This document shows, one piece after another, positions 1-8,996 of a stretch of 41,759 nt of DNA (the stretch's first letter is position 1; each line of letters starts with the position of its first letter). The notes beneath the pieces were generated by a model, which saw nothing but the letters and a program-made list of their open reading frames with translations, had not been told where the DNA came from and did not search any database. This DNA comes from a virus, in IMG/VR virus record IMGVR_UViG_3300009304_000002, positions 1 through 41,759 of that record. The stretch is one strand, 5' to 3'. Made by a program: the position numbers and the translations under genes.

Positions 1-669
1 GTTGAAGCAAATAAGTATACAAATAATTACTTGAAGAACGGCTTACATTCCCGCGGAGTCGTTAAATACATTGGAGATTTAAGCGAACAAAGTCAAAAAG
101 ATTTGCAAGCAAGAATGACGCGTGTGTCTGGTGGAATTGAAAAAGCCGGGCAACTGCTGCCACTGCCAATCGGGTTTGATTATCAATCGATTTCAACGAG
201 TATGGCAGATTCACAATTTGTTGAGTTACAAGCATTAAGCGAACGACAGATTGCTAGTGCACTTGGGATTAAAATGCACCAACTGAATTCGTTAGAGCGT
301 TCCACTAATTCAAATATTGAGCATCAACAACAAGAGTTCTATGTGGACACGCTACAGCCTACTCTGACGTCTTACGAGCAAGAAATGACCTATGAGTTGC
401 TGACAGAAGAAGAAATCGCAGAAGGCTACTTTATACGATTCAACATCGATGCAATTTTACGTTCTCAATCAAAAGAGCGTGCCGAATATTTATCTACATT
501 GGTAAATAACAGCATCATGATGGCGTCCGAAGCGAGAAATATTATTGACCTTCCATTTGTTAAGGGGTCGGATAGGTTAATTGTTAACGGGTCCTACTTA
601 GATTTGAACGACGTTGGCAAGCATTACACCAAAATACCGAAGGGCGGTGAAAAAGATGGACAAGACTGA
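1..669 (+). CDS. Portal protein, C-terminal part (5' end outside window)
   Basis: This is the C-terminal ~222 residues of an HK97-type portal protein, the dodecameric ring at the capsid vertex through which DNA is packaged and to which the tail joins. The frame is open from base 1, so the start lies outside the window. The stretch around residues 85-115 (ASALGIKMHQLN, then EHQQQEFYVDTLQP) is typical of the family, followed by a helical C-terminus. The N-terminal 128 residues of the same kind of protein lie at 41375-41759, so the gene is cut by the window boundary. It overlaps the protease gene by 14 bases. Confidence is high for the family and for partiality. Confidence 0.9.
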   Translation, partial: VEANKYTNNYLKNGLHSRGVVKYIGDLSEQSQKDLQARMTRVSGGIEKAGQLLPLPIGFDYQSISTSMADSQFVELQALSERQIASALGIKMHQLNSLERSTNSNIEHQQQEFYVDTLQPTLTSYEQEMTYELLTEEEIAEGYFIRFNIDAILRSQSKERAEYLSTLVNNSIMMASEARNIIDLPFVKGSDRLIVNGSYLDLNDVGKHYTKIPKGGEKDGQD

Positions 670-1258
670 ACTAAGGGAATTAACCACAAACGAAATTGAA
701 ATTCGTGAGGATGAAGAAGGTAATCGTACTATTTCCGGCTATGCAGTTAAGTGGGAAATGAAATCGCAGGTATTAGGTTATTTCCGCAAGTTTCGCGAGC
801 AATTTAAAAACGGTGCATTCACTGAAACTCTTAAAAATGATGATCAACGTTTTTTGTGGTCCCACGATAATTCGAAAGTGTTGGGGCGTATAAGAAATAA
901 AACATTGCGATTGAAGGAAGATTCTACTGGACTACATTTTGAATTGGATTTACCAAAAACAACGCTCGGAAATGATACTTATGAATCTATTAAACGTGGC
1001 GATGTGGACGGCGTCAGTTTCGGTTTCAAAATGGAATCCGAAGAAATCGCGGAACCTGATGACGATTTAATGTTACGCACGGTTACTAAAGCAAGATTGT
1101 TTGAAGTTTCGGCAGTCGCTTTTCCGGCTTATCCCGATAGCGAAGTAAGCGCACGCGGTTACGACCCAATGAAGCAACGTGACAATGATTTAAAAGTATA
1201 TAACGAAGAACAGGCAGCAAAAATAAAAACTTTAATCGAAATGGGAGGAAATTATTAA
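656..1258 (+). CDS. Prohead (capsid maturation) protease, HK97/U35 family
   Basis: A 200-residue caudoviral prohead protease that cleaves the capsid protein delta domain and then itself during procapsid maturation. Family motifs are visible: FLWSHD with candidate catalytic His70, GDVDGVSFGF with candidate nucleophile Ser121, and RLFEVSAVAFPAYP near residues 147-160. The start at 656 (MDKTELREL) is preferred over an upstream in-frame ATG at 614 because it has a GGTGA ribosome site and because family members begin near this point. It overlaps the portal gene by 14 bases and the capsid gene by one base (TAATG), which indicates translational coupling. Confidence 0.93.
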   Translation: MDKTELRELTTNEIEIREDEEGNRTISGYAVKWEMKSQVLGYFRKFREQFKNGAFTETLKNDDQRFLWSHDNSKVLGRIRNKTLRLKEDSTGLHFELDLPKTTLGNDTYESIKRGDVDGVSFGFKMESEEIAEPDDDLMLRTVTKARLFEVSAVAFPAYPDSEVSARGYDPMKQRDNDLKVYNEEQAAKIKTLIEMGGNY

Positions 1259-2406
1259 TGAAAACACTTAAAGAAATTGCAGACCGTTTATTAGAACTTC
1301 GAGCAATGGTAGATGATGAAGAAAAGCGCGGTGACACTAAGTTTTCGGACATTGAAAAAGAAGTTCGTGAACTTATCGAGAAACAAGAGGAACTGGAAGC
1401 CGAAGAACGTATGAAGGTAGATAATAAAAAGGATCCTGAAGGTAAAAAAGACGATAAAGAAGATCGTAAACTTGATCCGTCCAATTACCGAAAAGTTGGT
1501 GACGAAGAAAAGACACCGGAAGATGAAGAGCGTGAAGCGTTTGAAACGTATCTCGAAACACGCGATATTACTACAGACGGGTTAAAAACAGATGAAGGTT
1601 ATGTAATCATTCCAGAAGACGAAAAGAAAACAATTATCGAACTAGCAGACGATATTGTTAGTTTGAAAAAATTCGTTACAGTGAAGCCTGTTTCTACTCC
1701 AAGTGGAACACAACCAGTTCGTACGACAGCAAAAGCTAAATTAAGCACGGTTGCAGAATTGGCTGAAAGCCCTGCTATCGGCGTAACGCCATTCACGGAA
1801 GTTGATTATAAAGTAACGACAAAGCGTGGTTACATCCCTTATTCGGAGGAATATAAGCAAGATGGAATCAATCTTGTGTCTGATTTAAAGCAGTTTATCG
1901 GTGAAGTTGTTACAAACACTGAAAACGACGATATTCTAACCGCACTAGCTACAGTTCGCGGGAAAACAGTCGATTCAATCGACAGCCTAAAGACGTTGTT
2001 CAATACAGGTTTTTCAGCAGGTAAAAAGAACCGAATTAAAATTCTTGCTAGTCAATCCGTATTTGACAATTTAGACCGTATTAAAGACAAAAACGGACGT
2101 TACCTATTACAAGAATCTGTTACATCTTCAACAGGATTCAGATTGCTAGGGAAAGAAATTGAAGTTCTTGATGATGAGTATTTCCCGAATAAAACAACAA
2201 TGTTTGTTGGTGACTTGAAAGAAATTGTTTACTTCGACCGCTCGCAAGTACAAGTTCAGTGGACAAATTACATGCATTTTGGTGAGTGTCTAGGTGTAGC
2301 AATTCGTAATGATGTTGGAAAAGTAGAGGACGCTACAACTAAAGTAAATATTTATAAAGTAACCGTCAGCATCCCGACTGAACCAGTTGAAGAACCGGCG
2401 GTATAA
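1258..2406 (+). CDS. Major capsid protein, HK97 fold
   Basis: 382 residues. The first ~100 residues are highly charged, Glu/Lys-rich and coiled-coil-like, as expected of the HK97 delta domain that acts as an internal scaffold and is removed by the upstream protease. The mature shell protein probably begins near residue 105-110. The remainder resembles HK97-fold capsid proteins, including PYSEEYKQDGINLVSDL near residue 200 and a C-terminal FGECLGVAIRNDVG segment. The start codon overlaps the protease stop. A short terminator-like hairpin follows at once, fitting the need for more capsid mRNA than downstream mRNA. Confidence 0.93.
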   Translation: MKTLKEIADRLLELRAMVDDEEKRGDTKFSDIEKEVRELIEKQEELEAEERMKVDNKKDPEGKKDDKEDRKLDPSNYRKVGDEEKTPEDEEREAFETYLETRDITTDGLKTDEGYVIIPEDEKKTIIELADDIVSLKKFVTVKPVSTPSGTQPVRTTAKAKLSTVAELAESPAIGVTPFTEVDYKVTTKRGYIPYSEEYKQDGINLVSDLKQFIGEVVTNTENDDILTALATVRGKTVDSIDSLKTLFNTGFSAGKKNRIKILASQSVFDNLDRIKDKNGRYLLQESVTSSTGFRLLGKEIEVLDDEYFPNKTTMFVGDLKEIVYFDRSQVQVQWTNYMHFGECLGVAIRNDVGKVEDATTKVNIYKVTVSIPTEPVEEPAV

Positions 2407-2416
2407 ATCATGAAGG

Positions 2417-2443
2417 CTAGGAGTTAATTCTCCTGGTCTTTTT
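2417..2443 (+). terminator. Terminator-like hairpin after capsid gene
   Basis: A 7-bp stem (CTAGGAG with CTCCTGG, one G-U pair) around a TTAATT loop, followed by TCTTTTTATTTT. It sits inside the head operon, so it probably works as a leaky terminator or mRNA 3'-end stabiliser rather than a full stop. Confidence 0.6.
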
Positions 2444-2466
2444 ATTTTGATTGGAGGAGTTGATGG

Positions 2467-2733
2467 ATGTTATCACTCACGAAACAAAACTTACGAATCG
2501 ATGAACACTACACGCATGAAGACGAATTGATTACTCATTACATCGAAACGGCGGAAGAATATTTAAAGAATGCGACTGGCCAAGATTTTAACAAAGAAAT
2601 AAATGTGCATAAAAACATAATCTTGATACTCGCTACTGGTTGGTATGAGAACAGGAATACGGCCATTGCACAAGAGTTAGACCGCACATTAACAAGCATG
2701 TTGCTACAAGCGGGGTTGATTACAGATGTTTAG
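2467..2733 (+). CDS. Head-tail connector protein (gp6-like/DNA packaging)
   Basis: 88 residues. The N-terminal KQNLRIDEHYTHEDELITHYIETAEEY pattern is characteristic of the phage gp6-like adaptor family that stacks under the portal in HK97-like and SPP1-like phages. A strong TTGGAGGAG ribosome site precedes the start, and a second out-of-frame ATG at 2463 is unlikely to be used. It overlaps the next gene by 8 bases. Position directly after the capsid gene supports the call. Confidence 0.82.
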   Translation: MLSLTKQNLRIDEHYTHEDELITHYIETAEEYLKNATGQDFNKEINVHKNIILILATGWYENRNTAIAQELDRTLTSMLLQAGLITDV

Positions 2734-3112
2734 TAATAAGTCGCTTAAAAGTACAATCAATCAACTGTCTAATCCAGCTAAATATAACAGTCTGGTGTTA
2801 TTCGAAGAACTTGAAAAATATCAGAACGACGAGGGTCACTGGATTGAAGGTTGGGCAACTAGCAGCCTTGGCTCAACATATTCGCAAATACGTAATATTC
2901 GTGGCAATGAGTACATTATGGCCGGTGCAGAACAAGTTAAAATGTCAGGCCGAATAAATAGCCGTTATCGAAAAGATGTTGAGGAAAAGTACGAGCAATT
3001 AGGTGAAAAGTTAAGGCTCAATTTTAATGGCCGCATTTTTGAAATTGTCTATATCAATAATCTTGAAGAAAGAAACATTGAACTAGAATTCATCGTGAAT
3101 GAGGTGCGCTAA
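2726..3112 (+). CDS. Head closure / head-tail joining protein
   Basis: 128 residues. The sequence is mainly beta-rich in the middle and ends in a strand-rich segment (FEIVYINNLEERNIELEFIV) typical of the SPP1 gp16 / HK97 head-tail joining family. That family forms the stopper ring closing the capsid after packaging. It overlaps its neighbours on both sides (8 bases upstream, one base downstream), part of a tightly coupled connector block. The family call rests on sequence style plus position. Confidence 0.75.
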   Translation: MFSNKSLKSTINQLSNPAKYNSLVLFEELEKYQNDEGHWIEGWATSSLGSTYSQIRNIRGNEYIMAGAEQVKMSGRINSRYRKDVEEKYEQLGEKLRLNFNGRIFEIVYINNLEERNIELEFIVNEVR

Positions 3113-3492
3113 TGAAATTAGACGTTTCGGGTTTTGAAGAACTAGCTGCTGAATTTGAACAGATGGCAAGTGGTGAAATAGATCGCTTGGAAAAAGATGC
3201 GGTAAAAGCAGGTGCGGAATCCGTCAGAAGTGCACAACAAGCAAACTGGAATCGCTCAAATGCGGATGGAGACCACGTTCAAGATGCTATAAGTATTGGC
3301 CGTCCATTTGAAACTGAAGAGGGTACGGGTATCAATATTGGCCCACGAATGAACTTAAGATGGCGTGCCAAGTTTGTTGAGTACGGTACAAGTTATCAAG
3401 CACCACAGGCACCCGTTGAAAGGTCGTTATCACAATCAGAAGGTTCGGCATCACGGGCAATGATGAACGTGCTAGAAAGAGTGATTAAATGA
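3112..3492 (+). CDS. HK97 gp10-like neck / tail completion protein
   Basis: 126 residues. It starts LDVSGFEELAAEFEQMA, the usual opening of the HK97 gp10 family, and contains a central FVEYGTSYQAPQAPVERSL segment. The conserved VE-G-TS and P-RP/PV-SL pattern places it in that family of neck or tail-completion proteins linking head and tail. Start and stop overlap the adjacent genes. Confidence 0.85.
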   Translation: MKLDVSGFEELAAEFEQMASGEIDRLEKDAVKAGAESVRSAQQANWNRSNADGDHVQDAISIGRPFETEEGTGINIGPRMNLRWRAKFVEYGTSYQAPQAPVERSLSQSEGSASRAMMNVLERVIK

Positions 3493-3872
3493 GCAAAGAC
3501 TTAGGTAACTATGACGCAGGTTCGGAATTATTCAAGGCGTTGCGGACTGATTCAGAACTATTATCTATAACAACAGGCGGCTTCCACAACTTAGTGGCTG
3601 ATTCAGATGCGAAGTTTCCCCGTGTCGTTTATAGCGAATTAAATAATAGACCAACAGCCCATGCAGATAATAATGAATCTAAAGCTACTGTTAATTTCCA
3701 AGTTAGTATTTTTACAGATTCGCAAACTGTCATGCATGAAAAAGCAATGACGAAAGCAATTGATCGAATCATGAAAGCGTTGGAATATAGCAAGTATGAT
3801 TCCCAACCACTCTATGAAACTGATACAAAGCTTTACCACAAAGCACTACGGTACGAAAAAAACTTTTATTGA
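3489..3872 (+). CDS. Tail terminator / tail completion protein (DUF3168-like)
   Basis: 127 residues. The central FPRVVYSELNNRPTAHADN and VNFQVSIFTDS segments are typical of the tail-terminator fold (lambda gpU / DUF3168-like proteins), which caps the tail tube at the head end. It lies at the expected place, between the gp10-like gene and the major tail protein, and overlaps the upstream gene by 4 bases. Exact Pfam membership was not testable. Confidence 0.72.
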   Translation: MSKDLGNYDAGSELFKALRTDSELLSITTGGFHNLVADSDAKFPRVVYSELNNRPTAHADNNESKATVNFQVSIFTDSQTVMHEKAMTKAIDRIMKALEYSKYDSQPLYETDTKLYHKALRYEKNFY

Positions 3873-3888
3873 ATAGGAGAATGTAAAA

Positions 3889-4491
3889 ATGGATCCAAAA
3901 CCAAAAGCAAGATTAATTCACGGCCTATCTGATTTCCACATGGCTACATTACAAACAGACAACGCTACAGGAGTAACATATGGCGTAATCGTGCCTGTTG
4001 AGGGTGCAATTAGCGTAAACGGTACACCCAACGCAGACCAAAATATCAAGTATGCCGACAATGGCCCATTCGCTATTTTAGATAGCTTTGAAAGCTTCGA
4101 TGTGGACATGGCGGCCATTGACATCCCAGAGGATATGCAAGCCGACATGTACGGTGAAAAAGTTGTTAACGGGGTTACGTTTAGTAATAAAAACGATATC
4201 AAGAAAGAAATTGCGCTAGGCTTCAAGGCTCAAATTCGAGGTGGCGGTTACCGCTTTTATTGGTTGCTAAAAGGAACGCCGGAAGTTATGGGAATTGAGC
4301 ATGAAACGGATGAAGGAACAATCGAAGCAAAAGACGCTACCCTTTCAATTAAATTCATCCCGCTACTATTTAATGGTGAATGGCGCGCGAAATTAAGTTC
4401 AGATGTTGTTACATCGGACGATTGGTTTGAAAGTGTTGTTTACGATGAGGTAACAGCGGCATTGCTGCCAACTGGAACGCCAGAAGTTTAA
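3889..4491 (+). CDS. Major tail (tube) protein
   Basis: 200 residues with a clear AGGAGA ribosome site. Features such as TYGVIVPVEGAISVNGTPN near the start and a DIKKEIALGFKAQIRGGGYRFYWLLKG core match the phi13-type major tail proteins that polymerise into the tail tube. Position immediately before the chaperone pair and tape measure gene is diagnostic. A terminator-like hairpin follows within six bases, as after the capsid gene. Confidence 0.88.
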   Translation: MDPKPKARLIHGLSDFHMATLQTDNATGVTYGVIVPVEGAISVNGTPNADQNIKYADNGPFAILDSFESFDVDMAAIDIPEDMQADMYGEKVVNGVTFSNKNDIKKEIALGFKAQIRGGGYRFYWLLKGTPEVMGIEHETDEGTIEAKDATLSIKFIPLLFNGEWRAKLSSDVVTSDDWFESVVYDEVTAALLPTGTPEV

Positions 4492-4496
4492 GTAAG

Positions 4497-4521
4497 GAGT
4501 GGGCAATTGCTCACTCTTTTT
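4497..4521 (+). terminator. Terminator-like hairpin after major tail gene
   Basis: A nearly perfect 20-base inverted repeat (GAGTGGGCAATTGCTCACTC; one G-U pair) is followed by five T residues. Since tail genes downstream must still be expressed, it is probably partial and serves to lower downstream expression relative to the abundant tube protein. Confidence 0.7.
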
Positions 4522-4548
4522 AATTTGTTTAAATAAGGAGTGATTTTA

Positions 4549-4914
4549 TTGGGCGAAAAAGTACAAGCGGAACATAAATCGATTACTTTAATTATTGAAA
4601 TCAACGATAAAGAAAAGCGGTTTGTTTCACCTAAGAAAATCCGAGGTGGATTGTGGAGAGAAGCATCGGTCGTCGCAACGGAAATTGAAGATGGCGAAGT
4701 TTTGCTTGCCGATTTAGATTCCCATTTGCAATTTGTTTGTGAAGTCTTTGACAATCAATTTTCCATCGATGAATTAGAAAACGGTGTCGATTCGCGAGAT
4801 TTAATGAAAATTGTTTATGCGGTCACTATTTTCGTTATGGGTCAAGTATCCGTAGCGGCTGAAATGCTTGTAAGCAATGTGGATTTATCCAAACTTGACG
4901 AAAAAAAAACTTAA
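4549..4914 (+). CDS. Tail assembly chaperone, short form (gpG-like)
   Basis: 121 residues. It is the unshifted product of the two-protein tail chaperone system that loads the tape measure protein. The start is TTG at 4549, 8 bases after AAGGAG at 4535-4540; a GTG at 4540 overlaps the ribosome site itself and is unlikely. The last codons run through nine consecutive A residues (4901-4909) before the stop at 4912-4914. Placement between major tail and tape measure genes matches the lambda G/GT arrangement. Confidence 0.85.
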   Translation: MGEKVQAEHKSITLIIEINDKEKRFVSPKKIRGGLWREASVVATEIEDGEVLLADLDSHLQFVCEVFDNQFSIDELENGVDSRDLMKIVYAVTIFVMGQVSVAAEMLVSNVDLSKLDEKKT

Positions 4915-5081
4915 GTGAAACGGTTTTAGATACCTACAATCAACTGATTGATTTGGGCCATACACAAAATGAAATCGACAATATGGACATTTTATATCAC
5001 CTAAGATTGATGGGTAGAAAAAAGCAGGAAAAAGAAACGAATGACGATGACGTACTTTACATCGATGATCTAGGAATTTAA
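4549..5081 (+). CDS. Tail assembly chaperone, frameshifted long form (gpGT-like)
   Basis: A -1 slip on the run of nine A at 4901-4909 moves ribosomes past the gpG stop into a 57-codon open frame (NLSETVLDTYNQL ... YIDDLGI) ending at TAA 5079-5081. This gives a ~177-residue fusion. The extension has no ribosome site or start of its own, is acidic at the end and fills the gap exactly up to the tape measure ribosome site. In characterised phages the long form binds the tape measure protein at a small ratio to the short form. The shift and frame are seen in sequence; its use is inferred. Confidence 0.82.
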
Positions 5082-5100
5082 AAGGGAAGGCGGTGAAACT

Positions 5101-8100
5101 ATGACAGGAAGAAGTTTAAAAGTAAATTTGGTTGCGAATACATCACAATTTAAGTCCGCTATGTCGGAAACAAGTAATCAAATGAAGCTTATAAACTCAG
5201 AGTTTAAGAGTGCAGCCGCAGAAACGGACAAGTACGGTAATAAACTAGATCAGACCGGTGCGAAAAAGAAACAATTAAATGGCACCATCCAGCAATATAC
5301 GCAACGTATTAAAGCCATTAAAAATGAACAAAAACATTGGACGGCTGAACTGAAAAAAGGAAACATCACTGAAACCGAACATGCTCAGAAACAACAAGAA
5401 TTAGCGCGTCGTTTAAATAATACAGAAGCCGAAATGAAAAAGTACGAGGGCCAACTTAAAAAGTTGAACGCAGAAGGTAAAAATACGACTAGAACGTATG
5501 CAGACTTCGACAAAAAGTTTCGTGAAGTTGGAACTACAATGCGAAATGTCGGTGCTCAAGTCGGCATAACGGCAGGCGTAGGATTTATGGCCATGAAACG
5601 GGTATTAGGTGATGTGGTTAAAGAAGCAAGTACATTTCATGCCGGTATGTCAGAGGTGCAGGCCATTTCTGGTGCTACTGGTGATGAATTAGGCAAGCTT
5701 ACTAATCAAGCCAAAGACTTAGGAAAGGCAACTATGTTCACGTCACAACAAGCCAGTGAATCGATGGCTAATCTTGCACGCGCAGGATTTTCTGTTTCAG
5801 AAATTTACGATACAATGCCAGGTCTATTAGATTTAGCGGCTTCATCTAAAATGGAGTTAGGAGCGGCGGCTGATGTAACAGCGAACATTTTGCGGACCTT
5901 TAATTTTGATGCAAAAGAATCTGGTCGGGTTGCCGATATACTTGCAAAAGGGGCGGCTACAGCAAATCAAGATGTCGCTGGATTAGCCAAATCTATGGAG
6001 ATTGCAGGTCCAGTTGCTAACTCACTAAACTTAACCTTCGAATCAGTCGCTGCGGCTACTGGTATGATGGCTGATGCAGGTGTGGATGGAAGTACGGCGG
6101 GGAGAATGTTGCGCCAAGGTATGTTACGCCTTGCAAAACCGACTGGTGATGCGGGTAAACTACTTAAAAAAATGGGCGTTGAAGCATTTGATGCCGATGG
6201 AAATATGAAGTCGCTTGATAAAGTTGTGGCTGAACTTGAAAAAGGTTTGAAGGGTCAAACTAAGCAACAAAAAGCGGCAGCATTAGCAACTATTTTCGGT
6301 TCAGAAAGTACCGCAGGTTGGACTGTCTTATTAGATAAGGGTGCGGACGAACTCGAAGCATATACAAAAGAACTAGAAAACTCGGAAGGCGCAGCCAAAA
6401 AAATGGCTGACGTTATGCAAGATAATGCCGAGGGTGCAATTATTCGTATGCAGTCTGCTTTATCTGGTTTGAAAATTGAACTAGGTGAAAAACTATTGCC
6501 TATTCTTGCAAAAGGTGCAGACTTTATTGGTGATTTAGCCAATGAAATGTCCGAATGGGACGAGGAAACAATCACTACGATTGCACAAACTGCATTGTTG
6601 GTTACAGCGGTGTTGGGAGTAACTACAGTCGTTGCTGGGTTAGTCGCAGGTTTAGGCGCCTTTATGATGGTAGCGGGTCCAATTGGATTGGCTGTTGCCG
6701 CAGGAACATTGTTATTGGGTGGATTGGCAGCGGCCGCATATAAGTCTTCCCTTGAAACTAAGAATCTAGCAGAAAAACAAGAGCAAGGCGCCATAGATGC
6801 AGTCCGATATGGTGAAGGATTGTCCGAAGGTACTAAAAAAGGCGTTAAGGGTTATAGGGATCTGTACGAAGGCGCGAAAGTTAAAATGCTTGAGCTTAAA
6901 ACCATGTCGGGTGATGAAGCGAAAGCAACATCTGCTGAAATCGTAAAGTCATTTAGTGAAATGGCTGATGCGGTCATAGCAGAGTTGGAAACGCAGAAAG
7001 AAAAACTGTCGGCTGCAATAAATGAGGTTTATGCAGTTGCGGGTAAAGCGGGCGAAAAAGCGGCGGGTGAAATGTCCGACAAAGTTTTAGAAGCGTTTGA
7101 TGCTGACATAGCCGCATATAAGAAAGCCTTGGATGTAGTCAAGAAAGTACAAGAAGAATTTGGTGGCGATGTTAGTAAAGCCCCGAAAGCCTTGCAAAAA
7201 GCATATGCCGAATCCCTGGAAATCATGGATGGTGGAGCAAGGGAATTCGCAAAAAATCAAGATGAATTACGTATCATTCAGAAAAATATTGCCGAAACAC
7301 AAGGCGGCATTATGTTCGAAGAAGTATCGGGTTACACCAAGAAAATCAATGAGACGTATGATGAATCTATTAAATCGGCTCTTGGCTGGAATGCTGAGAA
7401 AAAAGAAGTGTTTGAACAAGGTTTAGCGCAAGGCGTTATAAGCACTGAAGAATATGCCAGTCTTATGGCGGCAACAGAAGCCACCACGACTCAAATGATG
7501 GCAGAGTCGGCTAGTGAACAAGAAAAATCGTTAAGCACATTAAGCGCCAATTTAAATGAACGCGGAAAATTAATTGATTTGTCTACTGGTGAAGAGTTTG
7601 AACGTAAAAAGTGGCTACAAACAAGTTCCACAGGTATTCAAACACAAGTGGAGGAAAGTGAACTTGCGTATCTAGAGCGATGGCGCAAACATAAAAACGA
7701 ACACTTAGAATCGACTTCTGAATTTGCAACAGCAACTCTCGAGCAACAAAAAAACACACTCGTTGCAACCCTTGAAGGATTGGGCATGACTAGCGAAGCG
7801 GCTGTAAAAGAAGCCGAAAAACTCATGAAAGGCACACTCGAAGAACTTGATAAAGGCGAGCCAGAAGCTAAAGAATCCGGTAAGAAGAAGGGCAAGGCTC
7901 ATAAAGATGGACTTGAAGAGACTAAAGGTGAAAACGAAAAAGCAGGAGACAACGTTTCCAAGGTTTCTACCGACTATCTCGATTTAGAAAAATGGAATGA
8001 AAAGTCTAAGAAGTCCGGTAAGAAAAAAGGAGATGCGCATAAGGATGGGCTAAACTCCACTAAAGGCGCAAACGAAAACTCTGGTGCAGGCGTTTCAGAT

Positions 8101-8985
8101 GGAACAAGTAAAAAGTTAGACACAAATGCAGACAAAGCGAAAAAAGCAGGTAAAGGTAAAGGTGATGCTCACAAATCCGGTTTAGATGGTACGAAGTCAG
8201 CCAATACAGGTGCAGGAAGCCTTTTAAGTGCAGGCGTGTCTCTTATATTATCCAAGACTACTGATGGTGGTGGAGGACGTACAGCAGGTAGTTTATTCGC
8301 TACTGGCATTAGAAGTCAATCGGGTAGCGCTTCAACTGCAGGAACAGGCGTGGCAACTAGCGGCAAGAGAGGGCTTGGAAGTGTTAGCACGTCTAGTACA
8401 GGTACTGATTTCGTTTCTGGATTTAGAAGAAGTATAAGCAGTGGTAGTGGGAGCGTGTGGACAACTGCTTGGTCGCTTGGTAAATCAGCATTAAGCGCAT
8501 TGAAGAAATCTATTAAATCAGCGTCTCCGTCAAAAGAAACTGGTGAGTTAGGAATTGACTTTACGGATGGTTTTTCATTAGCTATCGATAAAGGGAAAAA
8601 GAAATCTATTAAATCGGCAATGATGGTTGGTAAAGAAACAACTCAATCCCTGAGTGATGAAATAGACAAATACAAGCAATCCTTTGGTGCTATTGCTTTA
8701 GCTGTGGAAGGTAATAAACAGACGTTGAAAGTTGAGCACACCTTGGATAAAAAGTTTGATGAATTTGCTTCGATGTTTAAATCTATTAATAGCAAAAAAG
8801 ATAACGACGAATCGTTTGGGGAATTGTTGAAAGCTACATTGCAACAGAATCAGTTGTTGATGCAGTTGTTACAAAAAGATAATAATGTCTATCTAGGAAC
8901 CAAGCGCTTAGCACGCGAATTAACTCCAGACATCAGTAGACTGCAAGGAGATAGAGAAAAGGACTATGGAGTATATAACGGTTAG
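5101..8985 (+). CDS. Tape measure protein (TP901 core family)
   Basis: 1294 residues, the longest gene. The length of this protein sets tail length. The N-terminus (SLKVNLVANTSQFKSAMSETSNQ) and the long alpha-helical part are typical. Residues ~160-440 match the TP901 tape-measure core with repeated ASESMANLARAG and GPVANSLNLTFESVAAATGMMADAG patterns. A hydrophobic stretch at about residues 490-555 may insert in the membrane during DNA ejection. Residues ~925-1045 carry three degenerate Lys/Gly-rich repeats. The C-terminal SALKKSIKSASPSK motif is common in these proteins. GGAAGGCGG precedes the ATG. Confidence 0.93.
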   Translation: MTGRSLKVNLVANTSQFKSAMSETSNQMKLINSEFKSAAAETDKYGNKLDQTGAKKKQLNGTIQQYTQRIKAIKNEQKHWTAELKKGNITETEHAQKQQELARRLNNTEAEMKKYEGQLKKLNAEGKNTTRTYADFDKKFREVGTTMRNVGAQVGITAGVGFMAMKRVLGDVVKEASTFHAGMSEVQAISGATGDELGKLTNQAKDLGKATMFTSQQASESMANLARAGFSVSEIYDTMPGLLDLAASSKMELGAAADVTANILRTFNFDAKESGRVADILAKGAATANQDVAGLAKSMEIAGPVANSLNLTFESVAAATGMMADAGVDGSTAGRMLRQGMLRLAKPTGDAGKLLKKMGVEAFDADGNMKSLDKVVAELEKGLKGQTKQQKAAALATIFGSESTAGWTVLLDKGADELEAYTKELENSEGAAKKMADVMQDNAEGAIIRMQSALSGLKIELGEKLLPILAKGADFIGDLANEMSEWDEETITTIAQTALLVTAVLGVTTVVAGLVAGLGAFMMVAGPIGLAVAAGTLLLGGLAAAAYKSSLETKNLAEKQEQGAIDAVRYGEGLSEGTKKGVKGYRDLYEGAKVKMLELKTMSGDEAKATSAEIVKSFSEMADAVIAELETQKEKLSAAINEVYAVAGKAGEKAAGEMSDKVLEAFDADIAAYKKALDVVKKVQEEFGGDVSKAPKALQKAYAESLEIMDGGAREFAKNQDELRIIQKNIAETQGGIMFEEVSGYTKKINETYDESIKSALGWNAEKKEVFEQGLAQGVISTEEYASLMAATEATTTQMMAESASEQEKSLSTLSANLNERGKLIDLSTGEEFERKKWLQTSSTGIQTQVEESELAYLERWRKHKNEHLESTSEFATATLEQQKNTLVATLEGLGMTSEAAVKEAEKLMKGTLEELDKGEPEAKESGKKKGKAHKDGLEETKGENEKAGDNVSKVSTDYLDLEKWNEKSKKSGKKKGDAHKDGLNSTKGANENSGAGVSDGTSKKLDTNADKAKKAGKGKGDAHKSGLDGTKSANTGAGSLLSAGVSLILSKTTDGGGGRTAGSLFATGIRSQSGSASTAGTGVATSGKRGLGSVSTSSTGTDFVSGFRRSISSGSGSVWTTAWSLGKSALSALKKSIKSASPSKETGELGIDFTDGFSLAIDKGKKKSIKSAMMVGKETTQSLSDEIDKYKQSFGAIALAVEGNKQTLKVEHTLDKKFDEFASMFKSINSKKDNDESFGELLKATLQQNQLLMQLLQKDNNVYLGTKRLARELTPDISRLQGDREKDYGVYNG
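7876..8230 (+). repeat. Three imperfect in-frame repeats within tape measure gene
   Basis: Units begin at 7876, 8014 and 8146 (138- and 132-base periods, 46 and 44 codons). Each encodes a version of SGKKKGDAHKDGL followed by a KG-N-G-GVS-like linker; the third is the most diverged. DNA-level similarity is lower than protein similarity, so this is an old duplication. Confidence 0.8.
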
Positions 8986-8996
8986 GAGTGATGGAT

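Noticed and set aside
6255-6794. Long open frame on the minus strand within the tape measure gene
   Set aside because: It mirrors the tape measure codons, has no ribosome site and an Ala/Pro/Ser-rich composition typical of antisense of a helical protein.
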